Source of the DNA: Mucilaginibacter mallensis
Lineage (GTDB): Bacteria; Bacteroidota; Bacteroidia; Sphingobacteriales; Sphingobacteriaceae
Direction of reading: 5' to 3'
Length of the DNA stretch: 64,000 bases
NCBI RefSeq assembly: GCF_900105165.1
Contig: NZ_LT629740.1
Span: forward strand, 5,456,001 to 5,520,000
In this document: positions 43,850 to 52,300 of the stretch, piece after piece
Layout of the letters: every line of letters begins with the position of its first letter
How positions within the stretch are numbered: position 1 is the first letter of the stretch
Made by a program: the position numbers and the translations under genes
The notes under the pieces: model-generated
What the model was told of the DNA's origin: nothing
The model's input: only the letters and a program-made list of their open reading frames with translations
The model's database searches: none

Positions 43850-45016
43850 ATGCCTGTTAAATCAATAAGGCTTGCCATACTATTTGTACTGGTAGGTATT
43901 GCATGCAACTTGCATGCGCAATCCATCATTGTACCAAACTGGGTAAATCTGCCACAGGATACAATAATCAAAAATCAGCTCATCAATTCATTGAATGGTT
44001 TTCTCGGTCAAAAGGAGAAGCCCAACAAGGATAACACTTATGTGCTGAAGGAATGCCTGCTTGAAACCTCCGACCTTTTGGATGAGATAAAGGGCATGGA
44101 GCAAAATGCTAAAAAGCAGGATAAGGACTTTTACAAATGTTACCTTACCAATATTATTAAGGTTGATGCCGATAACTATATAGTGCAATTTTCCTATATC
44201 GGAATAGATGATAATACACCACGCTTGCGGGCCAGCTTTAAATTACGGGCAAAACGTGTTGGGCAAGAGTTTCATTTTTACTCGCCATTAAAACAAAATA
44301 CCATTGCCTGGAAAATTAAAAAATACAACACCCTTACCTGCTATTATAAAGATACGATGAACTCGGCTGATGTTAAGTCTTACCAAAGCAAGCTTGATTT
44401 TTACAACAAAAAGCTAAAGCAGCCCATTTTGCCCATCCTTTTTTATTACTGCGATAATTTTACCGAAGTTCAGCAGGTACTCGGTATTGAGTATAAGGCT
44501 GATTATAATGGGGCAACAGATAACAACCTCACATCAAATGAGGATAACATGAGCCTGATGGTAAACGGCTCTACCAAGGATAATCACCGCTTTAACGCGC
44601 ACGATCTTTGGCACGAAAGGCTGCATGCGGTAATGAACAGAGCCATTATTAACCGCTCTGTTGATGAAGGCTGCGCTTATTTATACGGCGGCAGCTGGAG
44701 TTATACATGGGATGAGGCACTAACCAAGTTTAAAAAATATGCCGAGGATAACCCTAATGCCGACTGGCATAAGCTATATACAGAAACGACCGCATATGAC
44801 CCTGGCGACAAGCCGTTAATAACAGCCTATGTGCTAAATGCCCTGATAGTGAAAAAAATTGAACACGAAAAGGGCTTCCCTGCTGTTTTGGAACTGCTAA
44901 GCTGCGGCTCGCGAGAAAAAGGCGATGCTAATTATTTTAAAGCCCTTGAGAAGTTAACGGGTATTACTGAAGTTAACTTTAATACTGCTATGTGGGCACT
45001 GATAAAGGCCTCATGA
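43850..45016 (+). CDS. Probable secreted gluzincin-type metallopeptidase
   Basis: A 388-residue protein with a signal peptide (about 1-24). The middle carries HDLWHERLHA, in which H255-E256-x-x-H259 fits HExxH, and 14 residues later DEGCAYLYGG supplies E273 in the position of the third ligand of gluzincins ([N/D]EGxAxY). This is the layout of peptidase MA-like clans. The N-terminal 200 residues are beta-rich and not recognised. It follows the DUF3078 gene by 29 bases. A peptidase role is inferred from the motif spacing only, but the two motifs together are good evidence. Confidence 0.72.
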   Translation: MPVKSIRLAILFVLVGIACNLHAQSIIVPNWVNLPQDTIIKNQLINSLNGFLGQKEKPNKDNTYVLKECLLETSDLLDEIKGMEQNAKKQDKDFYKCYLTNIIKVDADNYIVQFSYIGIDDNTPRLRASFKLRAKRVGQEFHFYSPLKQNTIAWKIKKYNTLTCYYKDTMNSADVKSYQSKLDFYNKKLKQPILPILFYYCDNFTEVQQVLGIEYKADYNGATDNNLTSNEDNMSLMVNGSTKDNHRFNAHDLWHERLHAVMNRAIINRSVDEGCAYLYGGSWSYTWDEALTKFKKYAEDNPNADWHKLYTETTAYDPGDKPLITAYVLNALIVKKIEHEKGFPAVLELLSCGSREKGDANYFKALEKLTGITEVNFNTAMWALIKAS

Positions 45017-45055
45017 ACAGGTATTTTTAACCATCAAAAACACATCTTTAATGGG

Positions 45056-45087
45056 TTGGGGCGTTTCGTTTCAAAATCATAACTTTG
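45056..45087 (+). promoter_or_regulatory. Putative ffh promoter
   Basis: TTG at 45056-45058 and TAACTTTG at 45080-45087 are 21 bases apart and match the Bacteroidota -33/-7 pair (TTG and TAnnTTTG). The -7 element ends 35 bases before the ffh ATG. Confidence 0.5.
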
Positions 45088-45122
45088 TAACCTCAAAATA
45101 AGGATTAAAGAGGGTTATAATA

Positions 45123-46451
45123 ATGTTTGAAAATCTTTCGGATAAACTCGACAGGGCATTTAAAGTACTGAAGGGTCAGGGTACAATTACTGAAATAAAC
45201 GTGGCTGAAACCATGAAGGAAATACGCAAAGCCCTTCTGGATGCCGACGTAAACTATAAAACAGCCAAAGCATTTACTGATGAGGTGCGCCAAAAGGCAA
45301 TGGGCGAAAATGTATTAACCTCCATTTCGCCGGGCCAGTTGCTCACCAAGATCATGAATGATGAGCTTACCCAGTTAATGGGTGGCAGCACCGCCGAGCT
45401 TAATTTCCCCTCAACACCAACCATCATATTAATTGCAGGTTTGAACGGTGCTGGTAAAACAACCTTTACCGGTAAGCTGGCCAATTTCCTTAAAACACAA
45501 AAAAATAAAAAGCCATTACTGGTTGCTGATGATATTTACCGCCCCGCGGCTATTGATCAGCTGGAAGTATTAGGTGAGCAGATAGGCGTACCGGTTTACT
45601 CAAACCGTGAATCAAAAGACCCTATCGCGATAGCAAAAGAAGGTATTGCTTTAGCCAAACAAAATGGCCACAATGTGGTGATCATTGATACCGCCGGCCG
45701 TTTATCAATTGATGAGGCCATGATGCTCGAGATTGAGCAGGTAAAGGATGCTGTTAAACCACATGAGATCTTGTTCGTGGTTGATTCCATGACCGGTCAG
45801 GATGCGGTTAATACAGCTAAAGTTTTCAATGACCGTTTGGACTTTACCGGCGTTGTTTTAACCAAATTGGATGGTGATACCCGTGGTGGTGCCGCTTTAT
45901 CTATAAAATCGGTTGTTAACAAGCCGATCAAATTTATTGGTACCGGCGAAAAGATGGAAGCGCTTGACGTTTTCCACCCTGATCGTATGGCATCAAGGAT
46001 ATTGGGCATGGGTGACGTGGTATCCTTGGTTGAACGTGCGCAACAGCAGTTTGATGAAAAAGAAGCCGCGGAACTACAGAAAAAGATCCGCAAAAATAAA
46101 TTCGACTTCAATGATTTTTACAGCCAGATACAGCAGATCAAAAAAATGGGTAACATGAAAGATCTGATGGGCATGATACCGGGCGTAGGCAAAATGATGA
46201 AGAACGTGGAGGTGGATGACGATGCCTTTAAAGCAATTGAGGCCATCATACAATCCATGACACCACACGAAAAGGAAAATCCTGATACCATTAACCAAAG
46301 CAGGCGTAACCGTATAGCCAAAGGTTCAGGTACCGACCTTGCCGAAGTGAACCGCCTGATAAAGCAGTTTGATGATATGCGTAAGGTAATGAAACAAATG
46401 AGCAACCCGGCAGCCATGGCCAGCATGATGCGCCGTATGCCGAAGATGTAA
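45123..46451 (+). CDS. ffh: Signal recognition particle protein Ffh
   Basis: A 442-residue GTPase that binds signal sequences and the SRP RNA. The N domain is at about 1-90, and the G domain has the P-loop GLNGAGKT at 106-113, IIDTAGRLSIDEAMM, and TKLDGDTRGGAALS. The Met-rich M domain is at about 320-442 and ends with MKQMSNPAAMASMMRRMPKM. Length is normal. It has its own promoter-like element upstream and a hairpin after the gene. Confidence 0.97.
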   Translation: MFENLSDKLDRAFKVLKGQGTITEINVAETMKEIRKALLDADVNYKTAKAFTDEVRQKAMGENVLTSISPGQLLTKIMNDELTQLMGGSTAELNFPSTPTIILIAGLNGAGKTTFTGKLANFLKTQKNKKPLLVADDIYRPAAIDQLEVLGEQIGVPVYSNRESKDPIAIAKEGIALAKQNGHNVVIIDTAGRLSIDEAMMLEIEQVKDAVKPHEILFVVDSMTGQDAVNTAKVFNDRLDFTGVVLTKLDGDTRGGAALSIKSVVNKPIKFIGTGEKMEALDVFHPDRMASRILGMGDVVSLVERAQQQFDEKEAAELQKKIRKNKFDFNDFYSQIQQIKKMGNMKDLMGMIPGVGKMMKNVEVDDDAFKAIEAIIQSMTPHEKENPDTINQSRRNRIAKGSGTDLAEVNRLIKQFDDMRKVMKQMSNPAAMASMMRRMPKM

Positions 46452-46452
46452 G

Positions 46453-46513
46453 CCCCTAACCCCTAAAGGGGAATTATAAAATTGGAGCCCTTGATTCTTG
46501 AATTGAGGGCTCC
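46453..46513. terminator. Hairpins after ffh, including a family D repeat
   Basis: A short CCCCTAACCCCTAAAGGGG element (46454-46472, family D) is followed by GGAGCCCT and AGGGCTCC (46484-46513), which form an eight-base GC-rich stem. Only a weak T-run follows. The second hairpin is the more likely ffh terminator. Confidence 0.55.
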
Positions 46514-46555
46514 TGTGTATAACAAGAGTACTGACCAACATTATTATATTAGCTC

Positions 46556-48133
46556 ATGAGAATTACTTTAATAATTAGCTGTGTGTTTATTGCGACATCT
46601 GTTTTTGCACAAACAACCTTCCCCGGCATTGATGTACAGCATTACAGCTTCTCCATAAAACTAAATGATGATAACGATACTATAAAAGGGCAGGCTGCTG
46701 TTACCATTAAATTTTTGAAGAATGTGTCGCAGGTGCAGTTAAACCTGGTTAAGAAAAATAATACGGGCAAAGGCATGCTGGTATCCTCGGTTACTGAAAG
46801 TGGCAAGAATTTAAGTTTTGCACAGGATAGTGATATCGTAAGTATATTCTCATCTGCAAAAATAAATACTACGCATACCTATACTATCAATTACCAGGGC
46901 GTACCGGTTGATGGATTGATCATATCAACCAATAAATTTGGTAAACGGACATTTTTTGGGGATAACTGGCCCAATCGCGCGCATAACTGGCTACCATGTG
47001 CCGATTATCTGTCGGACAAGGCCTCGCTCGATTTTATGGTTACCGCCCCCGATCATTACCAGGTGGTATCAAACGGCTTAAAGATTGAAGAAAAGCAGCT
47101 GGCTAATCATACTAAACTTACACACTGGAAAGAAACTGTTCCCCTGCCAACAAAAGTTATGGTAATAGGCGTTGCTGATTTTGCCATTGAGCAATCGGGC
47201 ACAGTTAACGGCATCCCCGTTTATAGCTATGTTTTCCCCGAGAATAAAGAGGTGGGTTTTAAAAGCTATGCTTACGCACCTGAGATATTAGCGTATTACA
47301 TCGGCAAAATTGGTCCGTATGAATTTAAAAAGCTGGCTAACGTACAATCAAAAACCATATATGGCGGCATGGAAAACTCCAGTGCTATATTTTATGATGA
47401 AAAGCTGATAGGACTAAGATATGATGAGGAGCTAATGGCGCATGAAATTGCCCACCAATGGTTTGGCGACGCGGTTACCGAAAAAAGCTGGCAAAATTTA
47501 TGGCTGAGTGAAGGTTTTGCCACCTATATGACCAATTGCTACCTCGAACATAAATACGGAATTGATACGCTTAAAAAACGCGAAATGGCCGACCGCCGAA
47601 AAGTAATAAAATTTGAGCGCGAAAGGCTCACGCCTGTTATTGATAGCGCGGTTAAGGATAATTATGTGCAGCTACTGAATGCCAACAGCTATGAAAAAGG
47701 TGGTTGGGTACTGCATATGCTGCGCAGAAAATTAGGCGATACCCTGTTTTGGAAAGGTATACGTGCTTATTATGCAAAAGAAGAAGGCGTTAATGCTAAT
47801 ACAACAGATCTGAGGCTGGTAATGGAACAGGTTAGCGGGCAAAACCTGGAGCCATTCTTTAAACAGTGGCTATATACATCCGGTCACCCGGAACTGAGCG
47901 TTAATTGGAAATATGATGCTGATAAAAAAGCTATAAGTATTCAGATAACTCAAAAGCAGGATAAGCTGTTTGAGTTTCCGTTAACATATGTCATCGGGAA
48001 AGAAACTTATACTATCTATATAAGAAATAAGGATACAACGATCACTATTGCAGCCCATGTAAAGCCCAAAACCATTAAAATGGACCCGGATGTGGATTTA
48101 TTGGCAGGATTTGAGGTAAATGAACAAAATTAA
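46556..48133 (+). CDS. M1 family metallopeptidase (aminopeptidase N-like), secreted
   Basis: A 525-residue zinc aminopeptidase with a signal peptide ending at VFAQ (residue 19). An N-terminal beta domain precedes the catalytic core: GGMENS at 270-275 binds the substrate N-terminus, the zinc motif HEIAH is at 296-300 with E319 in LWLSEGFATYM, and a conserved Tyr follows in the NSYEKGGWVLHMLRR segment. The protein is shorter than E. coli PepN and lacks the long C-terminal HEAT-like domain, as is usual for secreted Bacteroidota M1 proteins. Confidence 0.93.
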   Translation: MRITLIISCVFIATSVFAQTTFPGIDVQHYSFSIKLNDDNDTIKGQAAVTIKFLKNVSQVQLNLVKKNNTGKGMLVSSVTESGKNLSFAQDSDIVSIFSSAKINTTHTYTINYQGVPVDGLIISTNKFGKRTFFGDNWPNRAHNWLPCADYLSDKASLDFMVTAPDHYQVVSNGLKIEEKQLANHTKLTHWKETVPLPTKVMVIGVADFAIEQSGTVNGIPVYSYVFPENKEVGFKSYAYAPEILAYYIGKIGPYEFKKLANVQSKTIYGGMENSSAIFYDEKLIGLRYDEELMAHEIAHQWFGDAVTEKSWQNLWLSEGFATYMTNCYLEHKYGIDTLKKREMADRRKVIKFERERLTPVIDSAVKDNYVQLLNANSYEKGGWVLHMLRRKLGDTLFWKGIRAYYAKEEGVNANTTDLRLVMEQVSGQNLEPFFKQWLYTSGHPELSVNWKYDADKKAISIQITQKQDKLFEFPLTYVIGKETYTIYIRNKDTTITIAAHVKPKTIKMDPDVDLLAGFEVNEQN

Positions 48134-48266
48134 GTGTGTTTAACCTGTATAATTTAGCAAAAACTTAATATTGATATTCAGCTTTATAGCTATATTTGTT
48201 TAACTACCAGTTATAAATCATTTTGTGAGATGTTAACCTCTTTGTTTTACATTGAACAGGTGATAT

Positions 48267-48458
48267 ATGATATCCGATAATATCCAAAAACTATATAAAG
48301 AGCCGTCGTGCCCCTGCGGCAAGGGAGAAATGGCTGACCTGGAACGAATACCGAGAGGGCGTTTGGTAAAGGCCTTTTTATTAGGCCTTCCTTTTAAAAG
48401 GTACAGATGCCATAAATGCATGAAAAATAAGTGGCTATTGAAGGGAAAGCCAAAATAG
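48267..48458 (+). CDS. Small zinc-ribbon-like protein
   Basis: A 63-residue basic protein with two Cys pairs, C15/C17 (SCPCGKG) and C48/C51 (CHKC), spaced as in a treble-clef or ribbon zinc site. A semi-hydrophobic stretch (LVKAFLLGLPFKRY) lies between them. No family is recognised. The gap upstream is free of other genes, the start codon is ATG, and the paired Cys argue that it is real. It is transcribed alone or with the lipoprotein gene 62 bases downstream. Confidence 0.6.
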   Translation: MISDNIQKLYKEPSCPCGKGEMADLERIPRGRLVKAFLLGLPFKRYRCHKCMKNKWLLKGKPK

Positions 48459-48520
48459 ACTTGTTTTTTGTAGCGTTTAGTTCTACAGGTTCGTTATATG
48501 GTTAAAACAACCACTAAACC

Positions 48521-48919
48521 ATGAAGAACCTTTACAAAACAGCATTATTTTTATTTACGATAGCCACAATTTCGCTGGCATCATGCAAAAAAGATAATAA
48601 TTCTCAACAGCCTGCCCTAAGGCTTTCAGTTGCAGATACCGGCAAAACATTGTCGGTAGTAAAAGGACAAACTATAGCGATAACCGTATCAAATCCTGGC
48701 GATGGAGGGTTTACATATAATGCATGGCAATATAATTCCACCGTTCTGCATTTGGATAGCCATACGCACACGGCTCCTGCTAACTCACAGGCTATCGGTG
48801 ATTTTGGTACCGATACGTGGCAATTTACCTCGCTGCAAAGTGGCACAAGCATTTTAAAGCTTACCGCCACGCAAAGCTACACGGTAACCATGTTCAACGA
48901 TAATATTGTAGTAAAGTAG
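48521..48919 (+). CDS. Lipoprotein resembling chagasin-type (I42) cysteine-protease inhibitors
   Basis: A 132-residue lipoprotein, lipobox LASC ending at C22. The mature domain has the three-loop pattern of I42 inhibitors: NPGDGGFTYNAW (loop like NPTTGY-W), GDFGTDTWQF, and SGTSILKLTATQSYT. Chagasin-type inhibitors block papain-like cysteine proteases; here the protein would sit on the outer membrane. The similarity is by motif order only; the usual R-P-W of the third loop is not seen, so the inhibitor role is tentative. Confidence 0.65.
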   Translation: MKNLYKTALFLFTIATISLASCKKDNNSQQPALRLSVADTGKTLSVVKGQTIAITVSNPGDGGFTYNAWQYNSTVLHLDSHTHTAPANSQAIGDFGTDTWQFTSLQSGTSILKLTATQSYTVTMFNDNIVVK

Positions 48920-48999
48920 CGGGCATGTAGCAGCCTCATGTTTTATTTCGTCCCTCAAAAAAAATATATAACTTACGCTTCGAATAAACTTTATCATTA

Positions 49000-50538
49000 G
49001 TGTTAGTTAAAACATTTGGCAGCGCGGTTTTTGGCATCGAGGCAATAACCATTACAGTTGAAGTGAACATTGCTGCCGGCACAAAATTTTTTATTGTGGG
49101 CCTGCCCGATAATGCCATTAAGGAAAGCTATTTCCGTATTGAATCGGCATTGCGTAACTGTGGTTTCCGGATGCCCCGGCAGCAGGTAGTAGTAAACATG
49201 GCCCCTGCCGATATCCGCAAGGAAGGCTCAGCCTATGACCTTACCATTGTAACCGGCGTACTGGCTGCATCGGGCCAAATAGAAACAGAAAACCTCGACA
49301 AGTATTTAATAATGGGCGAGCTGTCTCTTGATGGCGGTCTACAACCCATAAAAGGAGCGCTTCCCATAGCCATACAGGCACGAAAGGATGGCTTTAAGGG
49401 TTTTATACTCCCCAAACAAAATGCGCGCGAAGCAGCCATTGTAAACGATCTGGAGGTGTATGGTGTTGAAAGCATAAAAGAGGTAGCAGGCTTTTTTAAT
49501 GGCGATATGCAGCTTACCCGTGAAATTGTAAATACCCGCGAAGAGTTTTACGACAGCCTTTGCAATTACGACAGCGACTTTAGCGAAGTAAAAGGCCAGG
49601 AAAATATAAAACGCGCGCTGGAAATAGCTGCCGCAGGCGGGCATAATGTGATCCTGATCGGTCCGCCGGGAGCCGGTAAAACTATGCTGGCGCGAAGGCT
49701 GCCATCCATTTTACCGCCGCTGAGTTTGTATGAATCATTAGAAACCACCAAGATCCATTCTGTTGCAGGTAAACTGGCCGCCGCAGATGCATTGGTGACC
49801 GTTCGCCCATTCCGTTCTCCGCATCATACCATATCAGATGTTGCTTTGGTGGGCGGAGGTAGTAATCCGCAACCGGGTGAGATATCATTGGCACATAACG
49901 GCGTATTGTTCCTGGATGAACTGCCTGAATTTAAACGCAGCGTATTGGAGGTTATGCGCCAGCCATTGGAAGAACGGAAGGTAACCATTTCCCGAGCCCG
50001 TTTCTCGGTGGATTACCCCTGCAGCTTTATGCTGGTAACCAGTATGAACCCCTGCCCTTGCGGTTATTACAATCACCCTGAAAAGGAATGTACCTGCCCG
50101 CCCGGAGCTGTGCAGAAATATATGAGTAAAATATCCGGTCCGCTGTTGGATCGTATCGACCTGCATGTGGAGGTTACACCGGTTAACTTTAATGAATTAG
50201 CATCAGATCGCCTTGCTGAAAAAAGCGAGCTGATCCGCGAGCGGGTAATTGCTGCCCGGAATATACAGATAGAACGCTTTGGTGATAAACCCGATCTGCA
50301 TGCCAACTCACAAATGAGCCCGCAAATGGTAAGGGATATCTGTAAAATAGATCTCGCCGGGCAAACACTGTTAAAAAAAGCGATGGAAAAATTGGGTTTA
50401 TCTGCCCGGGCATATGACAGGATTTTGAAAGTATCACGTACCATAGCCGATCTTGCCGGTAGTGAGGAAATAAAACTGGAACATCTGGCCGAGGCTATAC
50501 ATTTCAGAAGTTTGGATCGGGAAGGCTGGGCCGGGTAG
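49000..50538 (+). CDS. comM: YifB family Mg chelatase-like AAA+ ATPase (ComM-like)
   Basis: A 512-residue protein. The N-terminal Lon-protease-like fold domain (1-180) precedes a AAA+ domain with Walker A GPPGAGKT at 221-228, PFRSPHHTISDVALVGGG, the zinc-type Cys cluster NPCPCGYYNHPEKECTCPPG (three CPC/C steps) and LLDRIDLHVEV. The C-terminal Mg_chelatase lid is complete. ComM is a helicase that promotes branch migration during natural transformation. The start is GTG, as the frame has no ATG before the conserved F-G-x-A-x-x-G-I-E lead. Confidence 0.92.
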   Translation: MLVKTFGSAVFGIEAITITVEVNIAAGTKFFIVGLPDNAIKESYFRIESALRNCGFRMPRQQVVVNMAPADIRKEGSAYDLTIVTGVLAASGQIETENLDKYLIMGELSLDGGLQPIKGALPIAIQARKDGFKGFILPKQNAREAAIVNDLEVYGVESIKEVAGFFNGDMQLTREIVNTREEFYDSLCNYDSDFSEVKGQENIKRALEIAAAGGHNVILIGPPGAGKTMLARRLPSILPPLSLYESLETTKIHSVAGKLAAADALVTVRPFRSPHHTISDVALVGGGSNPQPGEISLAHNGVLFLDELPEFKRSVLEVMRQPLEERKVTISRARFSVDYPCSFMLVTSMNPCPCGYYNHPEKECTCPPGAVQKYMSKISGPLLDRIDLHVEVTPVNFNELASDRLAEKSELIRERVIAARNIQIERFGDKPDLHANSQMSPQMVRDICKIDLAGQTLLKKAMEKLGLSARAYDRILKVSRTIADLAGSEEIKLEHLAEAIHFRSLDREGWAG

Positions 50539-50626
50539 AGACTGATTCTCTGAATATAGTAGTTCGTAGTTGGAAACGACGAACAGCGGTAGGGTTGCAC
50601 CTTATAATGTATAACAAACGGCTCGC

Positions 50627-51484
50627 TTATTTATGGATTAAAAGATATATTGGTAAGCCCAAAGCATACATAAATGTTATTCCTAAAATTGATATAGCCC
50701 CTAAAGATTTTATAGGTTGTTGCTGGATGTCAATTATTGACTTAAATAAATTGAAATATTTGAAAATTTGGGAAAATATTTTTGTAAATAATCCTGTTAA
50801 TTGAATAAAAATAACCCACAATGTTCCGAGAAATATTGTATAAAAAAATAAGAATGAACGATCAAACGTCAATATCCCTCCTTTTATAAATATGATGTAA
50901 TTGAGCCAAAAATCCTGTTCAATATAACTAAACTTAACATTTGTTAAAGGCCTGTCGTCGAGATATGTAACGAATAAGGACATGAAAAATATGGAAATCA
51001 ACAATATAATAATGGTTGAAAACAGATCAAGTGCTATAATAAAAAAAATGTTTCTACTCTTTTTAGAAAGTTTTAAAATTGCTCGAGTTTTAAACAAAGC
51101 GAAATAATCTTGAAACAACATGTAAAAAAAATAGATGCTTCCGGAATAAAAATCAACTTTTTCTTCATGGCGATTCCAAATGATACTTTGGAAATAATAA
51201 TTTAAAACACAAAGTAAAAACGTGAAAATAGTATATAAAGCACTTCTGTAAACAGATTTCAAAGAAAATTGCTTTTCCCCAAAAAACCTTGTAAAAAAAC
51301 CAAATAACACTTGGTTTGTATGAATATTTCCAGTGTTAAAATTTATATTCTGAATCCATAATGTAACTTTTGCATTAAAGTCTGGCGACGTAACATTTGA
51401 TATTTTGTCAAAGAGAGTCCATATTCCAGCGATCAAGGTAGCCCAAGAACCGACATAAACTACAATTCCACCGAAAATATTCAT
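50627..51484 (-). CDS. AT-rich orphan integral membrane protein
   Basis: A 285-residue protein with about six hydrophobic segments (near residues 4-24, 85-105, 118-140, 150-178, 215-240, 262-282), rich in Phe, Ile and Tyr. I recognise no family. Base composition is clearly more AT-rich than the flanking comM and amidohydrolase genes, and the gene is transcribed against them, which suggests acquired DNA. The ATG start is followed by a hydrophobic helix; the next landmark upstream is the left copy of a direct repeat. Confidence 0.68.
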   Translation of the reverse strand: MNIFGGIVVYVGSWATLIAGIWTLFDKISNVTSPDFNAKVTLWIQNINFNTGNIHTNQVLFGFFTRFFGEKQFSLKSVYRSALYTIFTFLLCVLNYYFQSIIWNRHEEKVDFYSGSIYFFYMLFQDYFALFKTRAILKLSKKSRNIFFIIALDLFSTIIILLISIFFMSLFVTYLDDRPLTNVKFSYIEQDFWLNYIIFIKGGILTFDRSFLFFYTIFLGTLWVIFIQLTGLFTKIFSQIFKYFNLFKSIIDIQQQPIKSLGAISILGITFMYALGLPIYLLIHK

Positions 51485-51532
51485 TTTGTGATTTAAGATA
51501 TTAAAAATAACATATAAAAATTAATATTCTCA

Positions 51533-51577
51533 CGCTGTCCGTAGACGCCTGTCCACGGATTAGCTAAACATGTAGTT
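51533..51577. repeat. Direct repeat flanking the VOC gene, left copy
   Basis: It begins CGCTGTCCGTAGACGCCTGT and ends AGCTAAACATGTAGTT. It matches the right copy at 52201-52245 in the same orientation with about eight differences in 45 bases. Confidence 0.75.
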
Positions 51578-51660
51578 TGTAACTACATACCGCTGCGCAA
51601 TGTTGCTGTAGGTTAGATAGTTAACAGTTTCTATTCAGCCAACTACAGTAAATGTTAGAT

Positions 51661-51691
51661 AAAAAAACTATGCCCGTAGTTACAGGCATAG
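51661..51691 (-). terminator. Rho-independent terminator of the VOC gene
   Basis: Read on the minus strand, CTATGCC and GGCATAG pair around a ten-base loop and are followed by seven T residues. It lies 36 bases downstream of the VOC gene stop. Confidence 0.8.
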
Positions 51692-51726
51692 TAGACCATA
51701 GAGGCGTTCGTTTTTCTTCGATAAAT

Positions 51727-52161
51727 TTACCCGTTATAATTGGGGTCAAATTCCACAATCCATTCAATACCATATTTATCTCTAAACATTCCACCGTATG
51801 TACCCCAGGGACTGTCGCCAATCGGCCCTTCGAGATCTCCGCCTGCTGATAATCCGTTAAATATTTTGTCTGCTTCTTCACGGCTTTCTGTACTAATATA
51901 TATTTTCGACCTGTTTTCGTTTTCACTTACTCGTCCCATAAATCCGGGAACATCATTGGCTATTAATACATTGTGTTTGCCAATAGGCAAAGCAATGTGC
52001 ATTATTTTGTTTGCATCATCTTCTGCTATAGGAAATTCAGCGCTTGATAGGTCCTTGAAACGAATGATCTTTGTGAACTCTCCGCCAAAAACAGATTTGT
52101 AAAAAGTGAATGCTTCCTCGGCATTGCCGTTGAAGTTGATCCAGGGATTAATTGTTCTCAT
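51727..52161 (-). CDS. VOC/PhnB-like glyoxalase-fold protein
   Basis: A 144-residue protein of the PhnB-like (3-demethylubiquinone-9 methyltransferase-type) VOC group: NPWINFNGNAEEAFTFYKSV, FGGEFTKIIRFKD, then IMHIALPIG, and the closing WGTYGGMFRDKYGIEWIVEF. The typical role is small-molecule binding or conversion; none is proven for this group. The start at 52161 is chosen because MRTINPWI is the family start; the longer frame would read into the flanking direct repeat. It is a single-gene unit with its own terminator, flanked by 45-base direct repeats. Confidence 0.88.
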   Translation of the reverse strand: MRTINPWINFNGNAEEAFTFYKSVFGGEFTKIIRFKDLSSAEFPIAEDDANKIMHIALPIGKHNVLIANDVPGFMGRVSENENRSKIYISTESREEADKIFNGLSAGGDLEGPIGDSPWGTYGGMFRDKYGIEWIVEFDPNYNG

Positions 52162-52200
52162 AATTTCTATTTTTACATTGTTGATTTTTCTTATTCCCCC

Positions 52201-52245
52201 CGCTGTCCATAAACTCCTGTCTACGGACCAGCTAAGCATGTAGTT
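52201..52245. repeat. Direct repeat flanking the VOC gene, right copy
   Basis: It begins CGCTGTCCATAAACTCCTGT and ends AGCTAAGCATGTAGTT. The copies enclose about 620 bases containing the VOC gene and its terminator. Confidence 0.75.
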
Positions 52246-52300
52246 ATGAAACTATATAAAACCATCCATTATTTTTATATTTAGTAAAAAATCCCTCAAC

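Noticed and set aside
50595..50804. 69-codon frame antisense to the end of the orphan membrane protein
   Set aside because: The opposite strand holds the longer frame with clear membrane helices.
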